Positions 1-6,413 of a DNA stretch of 64,000 nucleotides are shown here, in pieces. Below the pieces are notes generated by a model, which worked only from the letters and a program-made list of their open reading frames with translations, was not told the DNA's origin and ran no database searches. Both the position numbers and the translations under genes were made by a program. The stretch spans positions 1 through 64,000 of the forward strand of contig DATAYM010000091.1 in NCBI GenBank assembly GCA_036272595.1. The letters are read 5' to 3'. Numbering within the stretch: position 1 is the stretch's first letter; each line of letters opens with the position of its first letter. The stretch is from Poindextera sp036272595. Lineage in GTDB: Bacteria; Pseudomonadota; Alphaproteobacteria; Caulobacterales; Caulobacteraceae.

Positions 1-888
1 CTTGTCATCGGCGTTCTCGGCGGGGCCGTAGCCGTGGCCCTTCTGGGTCACTACGTGCACCAGCACCGGCCGGTCGGTGATCTCATGGACGTTCTTCAGC
101 ACCGGGACCAAGTGGTCCATGTTGTGCCCGTCGATCGGGCCCACATAGTAGAAGCCCAGCTCTTCGAAGAAGGTGCCGCCGGTGGCCATGCCGCGGGCGT
201 ATTCCTCGACCTTGCGGGCCGCTTCCTTGATCGGGCGCGGCAGGCCGTCGACCATGCGGCTGCCGAACTTGCGGAACGACTGGTAGGCGCCGCTGGAGAC
301 CTGGCGGGCCAGATAGGCGCTCATGCCGCCCACCGGCGGGGCGATCGACATGTTGTTGTCGTTCAGGATGACCAGCAGCCGGGTCTTGCGCGCACCGGCG
401 TTGTTCATCGCCTCATAGGCCATGCCGGCGCTCATGGCGCCGTCGCCGATCACCGCGACCACGTGATGGTCGCCGCCGTCCATCTCCCGCGCCACCGCCA
501 TGCCAAGGCCGGCCGAGACCGAGGTCGACGAGTGGGCGGCGCCGAAGGGATCGTAGGGGCTCTCGGCGCGGCGGGTGAAGCCGGACAGGCCGCCGCCCTG
601 GCGCAGGGTGGTGATGCGGCCGCGCCGGCCGGTCAGGATCTTGTGCGGATAGGCCTGGTGGCCCACGTCCCAGACCACCCGGTCGCGCGGCGTCTCGAAG
701 ACATAGTGCAGGGCGACCGTCAGCTCGACCACGCCGAGGCCCGAGCCGAAGTGGCCGCCGGTGACGGACACCGCGTCGATGGTCGCGCTTCTCAGCTCGT
801 CCGCCACCTGGCGCAACTGCTCCGCGGGAAGCCGGCGCAGATCGCCTGGCGATCCGATGCTGTCGAGGAGCGGTGTGCTGGTCGGCAT
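1..888 (-). CDS. dxs: 1-deoxy-D-xylulose-5-phosphate synthase, N-terminal part (cut by window edge)
   Basis: Thiamine-diphosphate enzyme that condenses pyruvate and glyceraldehyde-3-phosphate, the first step of the MEP isoprenoid pathway in the cytosol. The reverse strand is open from an ATG at 888 to the left edge, giving 296 of about 640 expected residues. Family motifs visible: GGHFGSGLG (His46), VGHQAYPHK (His77), the ThDP/Mg motif GDGAMSAGMAYEAMNN (148-163) with NDNNM (176-180), and PIDGHN further on. The transketolase pyrimidine-binding and C-terminal domains lie outside the window. Truncation is due to the window edge, not a mutation. The next gene upstream starts about 90 bp away and is unrelated. 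Confidence 0.96.
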   Translation of the reverse strand, partial: MPTSTPLLDSIGSPGDLRRLPAEQLRQVADELRSATIDAVSVTGGHFGSGLGVVELTVALHYVFETPRDRVVWDVGHQAYPHKILTGRRGRITTLRQGGGLSGFTRRAESPYDPFGAAHSSTSVSAGLGMAVAREMDGGDHHVVAVIGDGAMSAGMAYEAMNNAGARKTRLLVILNDNNMSIAPPVGGMSAYLARQVSSGAYQSFRKFGSRMVDGLPRPIKEAARKVEEYARGMATGGTFFEELGFYYVGPIDGHNMDHLVPVLKNVHEITDRPVLVHVVTQKGHGYGPAENADDK

Positions 889-977
889 GGAATCTGGCGC
901 TCCACAAACGGGACTGAGCTAAACGCCTTCACGGGGGCGTGTCGAGGTCGAGAAGGGTTGGCGGTGAGATTCGCGCG

Positions 978-1262
978 CTAGTGTGACGTTGGGGACGCGG
1001 GGGGCGGGTCGTGCGGCGCCCCCGCGGCCCTGATCACGCCGCGGCAGGCGTCGGAAATCCGGTCGAGGTTGCGAATCAGGCAATCGCGCACGCCGGGCAC
1101 GTCATAGGCCAGCGCGTGCAGGCGGCAGTGGGCGAAGGCGTCCTGCCGGCACGCCGCGCTCCAGGCGCGAGGGTTGCTGGTGTCCGCCGCGGCCGATCCC
1201 GCCCCGGTTCCGATTGCGATCAGCAAGGCCCCGGCGGCGATCGCGGTGCGCACTATACTCAT
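978..1262 (-). CDS. small secreted cysteine-rich repeat protein
   Basis: A 94-residue protein with a clear Sec signal peptide (hydrophobic stretch about residues 5-24, AAA-D cleavage near 26). The mature part has four cysteines spaced as in the cysteine-rich (GLG1-type) repeat often found in small alphaproteobacterial exported proteins: ACRQDAFAHC, then VRDCLIRNLDRISDACR. The pattern suggests two disulfides in a compact helical module in the periplasm. Function is unknown. It shares orientation with dxs, about 90 bp downstream, but nothing shows co-function. The tail is rich in Pro, His and Ser. Family assignment is by pattern only. Confidence 0.7.
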   Translation of the reverse strand: MSIVRTAIAAGALLIAIGTGAGSAAADTSNPRAWSAACRQDAFAHCRLHALAYDVPGVRDCLIRNLDRISDACRGVIRAAGAPHDPPPASPTSH

Positions 1263-1524
1263 TCACGTCTCCAGCACCCCGCTCACTTGAACCGGCCCCT
1301 TGCTTCCAAGCCATCGCGGCGCCCTTGGGTCGCCGATCGAATTCGAAGGTTTTCAGAGGTAGTGATGAGGGGGACCACCTTCAATCGGTTGTCCTTCATC
1401 GAGCGGCGTTTAGGCGAAGGCGCCTGGAAGATCAACAGCTTGGATGACGGCTGTTTGTGGATAGAGGACCAGGGGTCTGCGCGGCCGGCGCCTGCACTGG
1501 CGAAATCTTGTGACTCGTCGCCCG
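1263..1524. other. 262-bp intergenic stretch, no gene recognised
   Basis: Lies between the cysteine-rich protein start and the end of the DUF1254 gene. It is more AT-rich than the flanking genes around 1340-1470 and probably holds the promoter of the 978-1262 gene. No credible coding frame, hairpin terminator or repeat was seen. Confidence 0.4.
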
Positions 1525-2826
1525 TCAGATCCTGATGACCGGCGGCGGAACGTAGGCGTGCGACAGCAGCGCCGGCTTCGGCTGATAGGCGCGCAGGACC
1601 ATCGCGAACGGACCCTTGGCGGGCGCGGGCAGCCAGTTGGCCGAACGGGCGCCGCCGGGATCGGTGCGCGAGATCCAGATGTCGAGCAATCCGTTCCGGC
1701 CGCGGATCAGCCCCGGGGTCCGGTCGCCGATCGAATAGCGGTTGATCGGGTTGGCGGTCAGGAAGAACTGCCCGTCGGGCGTCGCCTCGTACAGGGTCAG
1801 CGACCAGGCGGCGTTGACCGGCGGGGTCTGGCCGCCGGCGAAGCTCAGCCGCCATGGTCCGTCGCCGTCGAACCGGCGCCCGCCGTCCGGGCTGAGCGCC
1901 GACATGGACATGGCCTCGGGCGGCGGCAGGGCGCCCAGGCCGCCGTGGGCGACGCGGGCGCGGGTCTCGTAGTCCTGGCCGAAGTTTCCGACATCGTCGG
2001 GCTCGATCCCCCATCCGGTGGCGGCGTTGGCGCTCCGGCGGGGCGTCAGCAGCAGGGCGCGGGCCTCGTCGACGCCGGCGGCGATCTGGGACGCGGCGGC
2101 GGGGTCGAACCGGCCGGGATCGAACCGGTCCGAGCCGAGCCCCAGCGGCGCCATGCGCTGCAGGATGTCGTGGTCGGCGGCGAGCGGGGGATTTTCCAGC
2201 AGCAGGGCGTTGGCCGCCTTCAGATAGTCGGCCCACGGCGCGGTGAACGCCGCGCCGGCCGCCGGCGGACGGGCCGGCGCCGCCACGACCCTGAACCCGT
2301 CAAGCACCTCGCGCGCCTTGCCCAGGTCCTTGGGGCCGTCGACCAGCACCCGGGCCACCGCCCACACCCAGGGCGTCGGCGCCCTCAGCGCGCCGGGGCG
2401 GCCCTTGTCGTTCGGGCCGACCAGCAGCACCTCGCGGCCGACGTCGCCCGTGGTCCGCGTGCCGAGCACCGCGAAGTCGTTGCTGAACATGTCCATCAGG
2501 GCGAGCGAGGCATAGCGCCCGCCCAGCGGCGGCAGCCGCAGGCGCGCCGGACCCCGGGCGAGGTCGATGAAGGCCTGGGCGTTCAGGGTGTCGTTGTTCG
2601 GCTTGGTTACGCCGCGGCTTTCCGGCGTCGCCAGGCCTTGGCGTAAGAAGCGGCCGGGCTTCATCCCCCGGTCCGACGCACCCGCCCGGACATTGGCGAT
2701 CTCGACCAGGGGCAGGGCATAGAGGAACGCCTCTCGGGCCGCCCGGCGAAACGGCTGCTCCGCCGCCATCGCCGGCCCGCTGGCCAGCAGCGCGGCGGCC
2801 CCGATCAGAAGCTCTCGCCGACGCAT
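1525..2826 (-). CDS. exported DUF1254/DUF1214 domain protein
   Basis: A 433-residue protein that starts with a twin-Arg-like signal peptide (MRRRELLIGAAALLASG, cleavage near AMA-AE), so it is probably periplasmic. The N-terminal half fits the DUF1254 pattern (AREAFLYALPLVE, then TKPNNDTLNAQAFIDL and PPLGGRYASLALMDMF). The C-terminal part fits DUF1214 (NAAWSLTLYEATPDGQFFLTANPINRYSIGDRT, here described in pieces, and LPAPKGPF-like text near the end). The two domains normally occur together in this family, whose biochemical role is not established. It stands alone in its orientation, 85 bp from the tam-like gene, and no partner gene suggests a pathway. Confidence 0.85.
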   Translation of the reverse strand: MRRRELLIGAAALLASGPAMAAEQPFRRAAREAFLYALPLVEIANVRAGASDRGMKPGRFLRQGLATPESRGVTKPNNDTLNAQAFIDLARGPARLRLPPLGGRYASLALMDMFSNDFAVLGTRTTGDVGREVLLVGPNDKGRPGALRAPTPWVWAVARVLVDGPKDLGKAREVLDGFRVVAAPARPPAAGAAFTAPWADYLKAANALLLENPPLAADHDILQRMAPLGLGSDRFDPGRFDPAAASQIAAGVDEARALLLTPRRSANAATGWGIEPDDVGNFGQDYETRARVAHGGLGALPPPEAMSMSALSPDGGRRFDGDGPWRLSFAGGQTPPVNAAWSLTLYEATPDGQFFLTANPINRYSIGDRTPGLIRGRNGLLDIWISRTDPGGARSANWLPAPAKGPFAMVLRAYQPKPALLSHAYVPPPVIRI

Positions 2827-2911
2827 CCCTGGTCCTCCCCATGCTTCGCCCGTCGAAGCGTTCCTCGCCGCACGGCTCGAGAATCGGTCGATCCGGCGCC
2901 GGCCGTCCAGC

Positions 2912-3715
2912 CTAGCGTTGGGCGACCAGGAACAGGCGCGGAAACTGCAGCAGGACGCCGCCGTCGGCCAGTGGCGGGTAGGCCGCGGCGATCTTGGCGG
3001 TATAGGCGGCGAGGAAGGCCTGGCGTTCGTCTTCGGACAGCGGATCGAGGAAGGGCCTGAGGCCGGTGCTGCGGATGAACTCGACGATGGCCGCCGCGTC
3101 GGCCAGCGGGTGGTTGTAGGCGGTGCGCCAGATGTCCAGCCGCGCGGCGTGAGGCCTCAGGGCCTCGTAATAGACGCGGGCCGGCGGCAGGGGATCGCGC
3201 GCCGCGCCTTTCAGCCTCTCCGCCCACGGCCCGGCGTCAGCGACCTCCCGCATCAGCCGGTGGGTGGGCTCGGCCAGGTTGTCCGGCATCTGCACCGCCA
3301 GGACCGCCCCCGGCCGCAGCGCCCGCAGCACCCGCGGCAGCTGCTCCAGATGGCCGGGGATCCACTGATAGGTCGCGTTGGCGTAGACCAGGTCGACGTC
3401 CGCCTCCGGCGTCCAGACATTGGCGTCGGCGACAGCGAAGCGCAGCTTCGGCAGGCGCTTGCGCGCCTCGTCCAGCATGGCCGGCGAGGTGTCGATGCCG
3501 AGGATGTCGGCGTCCGGAAACCGTTCGGCGATCAGCTCGGTCGAATTGCCCGGGCCGCAGCCGACGTCGACCGCCTTGCGCGCCTCGGCCAACGGAACCT
3601 GGGCCAGCAGGTCGCGGGCCGGGCGGGTGCGTTCGTCTTCAAATTTCAGGTAGGTGGATGGGGACCAGTCAGCCAGCGAAGGCCGCGCCGGTCCCGGCGA
3701 GGGAATGGTGGTCAT
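2912..3715 (-). CDS. tam: trans-aconitate 2-methyltransferase-like SAM methyltransferase
   Basis: A 267-residue class I SAM-dependent methyltransferase. Motif I is VDVGCGPGNSTELI (49-62), followed by the acidic loop ILGIDTSPAMLDEARKRLP and the Tam-typical YANATYQWIPGHLEQLPR segment. Tam methylates trans-aconitate, which relieves inhibition of aconitase; length and the sequence around W/YQW match Tam rather than generic methyltransferases. The C-terminal tract (VEFIRSTGLRPFLDPL, AYPPLADGGVLLQFPRLF) is also characteristic. The ATG at 3715 was chosen because WSPSTYLKFEDERTRPARDL, the usual Tam N-terminus, begins shortly after it. It sits alone; the AraC-type regulator gene ends 127 bp upstream. 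Confidence 0.88.
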   Translation of the reverse strand: MTTIPSPGPARPSLADWSPSTYLKFEDERTRPARDLLAQVPLAEARKAVDVGCGPGNSTELIAERFPDADILGIDTSPAMLDEARKRLPKLRFAVADANVWTPEADVDLVYANATYQWIPGHLEQLPRVLRALRPGAVLAVQMPDNLAEPTHRLMREVADAGPWAERLKGAARDPLPPARVYYEALRPHAARLDIWRTAYNHPLADAAAIVEFIRSTGLRPFLDPLSEDERQAFLAAYTAKIAAAYPPLADGGVLLQFPRLFLVAQR

Positions 3716-3842
3716 TCATCGTCTCCAAGCGCCGACCAGAGGGGCGCACAGGGCCCCAAAGCGTCGCAATGGGCGGCAAACTGCGCCGCGGAGCCCGGCA
3801 TGGCAAGTCCGGCGGCCTTGCGGAGCCGGCCGCCGCCGGGAG

Positions 3843-4793
3843 TCAGGCGGTCTGTCTTCGGTCCCGTGCCGGCGAGACGCCATACCGGGCCTTGTAGGCG
3901 CGCGAGAAGTGGCTGCTGCTGCGAAAGCCGCAGGCGATGGCCACCGACGTCGCCGACTGACCGGTCTTCCTGAGCAACTGCGCCGCCTGGTCGAGCCGGA
4001 TGCGCCGGTAGCAGTCGTTCACGCTTTCACCGACATGGGCGACGAACAGCCGCTCGAGCTGGCGCAGCGACACCCCGGCGATGCGCGCCAGCGCCGCCCG
4101 TGTCTCCGGTTCCTCGACGCTCGCCTCCATGCGCGACAGCACCTTCAGCACCCGGTCGTTGGCGACGCCGTAGCGCTCGCGCAGGCTGGCGCGCTGCGGC
4201 TGGTCGGCGGCGCGGGCTTCGGTGTGGATGAACCAGTCCCCGACCCGGCTGGCCAGCGCATGGCCCTGCTCGCGCTCGATCAGTTCGATGGCCAGGTCAA
4301 GGCCGCTGGCGCCGCCGGCGCAGGTCACCCGCCGCCGGTCGATCACATAGAGGCTGGGCTCGATCGCGATCTCGTCGAAGGCCTCGGCGAAGGCCGGCCT
4401 GTGATCCCAATGGATGGTCGCGCGATGCCCGTCGAGCAGCCCGGCGTTGGCGAGCAGGAACGGCCCCCCCGAGACGCCGGCCAAGGTCGCGCCGCGCCGG
4501 GCGAGGCCGCGCAGCCAGGCGAAGGTCGCCGCGTCCCGGAAGCTTGCCGGGTCCCCGGCGGCGAAGACGAAGAGGGTGTCGCAGGCCAGCGGCCGGCCTA
4601 CGGCCAGGTCGGCGGCGATGCCGGCGCCGTTCGAGGCGCGCACCGGCCGCCCGTCGATCGAGACATGGACCCAGCGATAGAGCTCTTCGCCAGCCAGCAC
4701 ATTGGCCGCGCGATAGGGCTCGACGATCGAGGCGTAGGACATCAGGGCGAAGCCGTCGATCAGCAGCAGGCCCAGGATCCGCGGCGGGGTCAT
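3843..4793 (-). CDS. GlxA/GbdR-type AraC-family transcriptional regulator
   Basis: A 316-residue two-domain regulator. Residues about 5-170 form a DJ-1/PfpI-like amidase-fold sensor (LGLLLIDGFALMSYAS; LAGVSGGPFLLANAGLLDG, where the usual nucleophile position is Gly-Gly rather than Cys, so it is likely a ligand sensor). Residues about 215-316 form an AraC DNA-binding domain ending in the standard signature (SVAIACGFRSSSHFSRAYKA). This architecture is shared with GbdR, CdhR and related regulators of betaine, carnitine and sarcosine metabolism. It is transcribed divergently from soxB with a 98-bp gap, which makes it the probable activator of the soxBDAG-purU unit. The ligand is unknown. SD-like AAGGA lies just before the ATG. 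Confidence 0.88.
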   Translation of the reverse strand: MTPPRILGLLLIDGFALMSYASIVEPYRAANVLAGEELYRWVHVSIDGRPVRASNGAGIAADLAVGRPLACDTLFVFAAGDPASFRDAATFAWLRGLARRGATLAGVSGGPFLLANAGLLDGHRATIHWDHRPAFAEAFDEIAIEPSLYVIDRRRVTCAGGASGLDLAIELIEREQGHALASRVGDWFIHTEARAADQPQRASLRERYGVANDRVLKVLSRMEASVEEPETRAALARIAGVSLRQLERLFVAHVGESVNDCYRRIRLDQAAQLLRKTGQSATSVAIACGFRSSSHFSRAYKARYGVSPARDRRQTA

Positions 4794-4891
4794 TGTCCTT
4801 CACAGGCAAGCAAACGTCGCTCCTGGTAAAATCCTTTCGTCGGACCAGCCCTATCATCCCGGCGTCGCGCTTACCAATCCGCCGCGAGGTC
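4794..4891. promoter_or_regulatory. divergent control region between the AraC-type regulator and soxB
   Basis: 98 bp separate the two start codons. A short inverted pair TGGTAA (4824-4829) and TTACCA (4871-4876) flanks the centre and could be a binding pair for the adjacent regulator. This is a six-base match and could be chance. A GAGG Shine-Dalgarno for soxB is at about 4886-4889. Confidence 0.35.
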
Positions 4892-6148
4892 ATGGCCCGC
4901 TTTTCCATCTTCAGCCTCGCCAGCAACGCCCTGACCGGCCACCGGCGCTGGGATCGGACCTGGCGGGATGCGGCGCCGCGGGACGCCTATGATGTGGTCA
5001 TCGTCGGCGGCGGCGGCCACGGCCTGGCCACCGCCTACTACCTCGCCAGGGAGCATGGCGTGAGCAACGTGGCGGTGGTCGAGAAGGGCTGGATCGGCGG
5101 CGGCAACGCCGGCCGCAACACCACCATCATCCGCTCCAACTACGAACTCGACGGCAATGCGGGCTTCTACGAATGGTCGATGAAGCTGTGGGAGGGCCTT
5201 GAGCAGGACCTCAACTACAACGCCATGGTCAGCCAGCGCGGCGTCCTCAACCTCTATCATTCCGACGCCCAGCGCGACGCCTTCGCCCGGCGCGGCAACG
5301 CCATGCGCATGAACGGGATCGACGCCGAACTGCTGGATACGGCGGGCGTGCGCGGGCTGGCCCCCTTCCTCGACTTCGACCAGGCCCGGTTTCCGATCCA
5401 GGGCGGTCTCCATCAGCGGCGCGGCGGCACGGCGCGGCATGACGCGGTGGTCTGGGGCTACGCCCGGGGCGCTTCCGACCGCGGCGTCGACATCGTCCAG
5501 AATTGCGAGGTGACCGGCTTCATGCGCGGCGCCGACGGCCGGGTCACCGGGGTCGAGACCACCCGAGGCGCGATCGCCGCCGACAAGGTCGCCGTCGCCG
5601 TCGCCGGCAATTCCTCGAAAGTCGCCGCCATGGCGGGCCTTCGCCTGCCGATCGAGAGCCATGTGCTCCAGGCCTTCGTCTCGGAGGCGCTGAAGCCGTT
5701 GCTGCCCGGGGTCATCACCTTCGGCGCCGGCCACTTCTACGTCAGCCAGTCGGACAAGGGCGGGCTGGTCTTCGGCGGCGATATCGACGGCTACAACAGC
5801 TATGCGAGCCGGGGAAACCTGCCGACGGTCGAGGACGTCTGCGAGGGCGGCATGGCGATCATGCCGATGATCGGCCGCGCGCGCCTGCTGCGCAGCTGGG
5901 GCGGCGTCTGTGACATGACCATGGACGGCTCGCCGATCATCGACCGGGCGCCGGTCGACGGCCTCTATCTCAATGCCGGCTGGTGCTACGGCGGCTTCAA
6001 GGCGACGCCGGCCTCGGGCTGGTGCTTCGCGCACCTGATCGCCACCGGGGCGGCGCACCCGGCCGCGGCCCGCTTTCGCCTGGACCGGTTCGCCAGCGGC
6101 CATCTGATCGACGAAAAGGGCCAGGGCGCCCAGGCCAATCTGCATTGA
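4892..6148 (+). CDS. soxB: sarcosine oxidase / N-methylglutamate dehydrogenase beta subunit
   Basis: A 418-residue FAD-dependent amine oxidoreductase (DAO superfamily), the length expected for SoxB. The ATG at 4892 has a GAGG just upstream and gives the family N-terminus MARFSIFSL; the frame stays open further upstream but without family sequence. The Rossmann motif VVIVGGGGHGLATAYYLA is at about 35-52, and RNTTIIRSNY follows. His183 in RHDAVVWGYAR aligns with the His that carries covalent FMN in heterotetrameric sarcosine oxidase. The C-terminus has the substrate-site region GWCYGGFKATPASG. The enzyme oxidises N-methyl amino acids, with the C1 unit passed to folate in the alpha subunit. First gene of soxBDAG-purU. 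Nearby glxBCD-glnT makes N-methylglutamate a credible substrate (MgdA) as well as sarcosine. Confidence 0.95.
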   Translation: MARFSIFSLASNALTGHRRWDRTWRDAAPRDAYDVVIVGGGGHGLATAYYLAREHGVSNVAVVEKGWIGGGNAGRNTTIIRSNYELDGNAGFYEWSMKLWEGLEQDLNYNAMVSQRGVLNLYHSDAQRDAFARRGNAMRMNGIDAELLDTAGVRGLAPFLDFDQARFPIQGGLHQRRGGTARHDAVVWGYARGASDRGVDIVQNCEVTGFMRGADGRVTGVETTRGAIAADKVAVAVAGNSSKVAAMAGLRLPIESHVLQAFVSEALKPLLPGVITFGAGHFYVSQSDKGGLVFGGDIDGYNSYASRGNLPTVEDVCEGGMAIMPMIGRARLLRSWGGVCDMTMDGSPIIDRAPVDGLYLNAGWCYGGFKATPASGWCFAHLIATGAAHPAAARFRLDRFASGHLIDEKGQGAQANLH

Positions 6149-6161
6149 GGACGCCATAGAA

Positions 6162-6413
6162 GTGCGCATCCCCTGTCCCTATTGCGGCGATCGCGACGCC
6201 GCCGAGTTCGTCTACCGCGGCGACGCCAGCCCGGTGCGGCCGGCGGACGGCGAGGGGTTCTACGACTATGTCTATCTGCGCGAAAACCCGGCCGGGCCGA
6301 TGCGCGAGCACTGGTACCACGCCCAGGGGTGCCGCAACTGGCTGGTGGTGGTGCGCGACACGCGTAGCCATGAGATTTCCGGGGCCGTCATGGCCCGGAG
6401 CGACCGGCCATGA
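6162..6413 (+). CDS. soxD: sarcosine oxidase / N-methylglutamate dehydrogenase delta subunit
   Basis: An 83-residue zinc-binding small subunit of the heterotetramer. Ligands are visible as Cys5-x2-Cys8 (PCPYCGD) and His53-x3-Cys57 (WYHAQGC), the same spacing as in structurally known SoxD. Middle sequence FYDYVYLRENPAGPMREHWYH, given in part, is highly typical of the family. Start is a GTG at 6162, 13 nt after soxB. The stop overlaps the soxA start (ATGA, 4 nt), so translation is probably coupled. Corresponds to MgdB if the complex acts on N-methylglutamate. Confidence 0.95.
   Translation: MRIPCPYCGDRDAAEFVYRGDASPVRPADGEGFYDYVYLRENPAGPMREHWYHAQGCRNWLVVVRDTRSHEISGAVMARSDRP

Noticed and set aside
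1..888. dxs as a truncated pseudogene
   Set aside because: The frame is open to the window edge and all motifs are intact; the cut is from the window only.
34..981. Long open frame on the + strand opposite dxs
   Set aside because: Arg/His/Gly/Ala-rich sequence with no family match; a GC-rich shadow of the strongly conserved dxs frame on the other strand.
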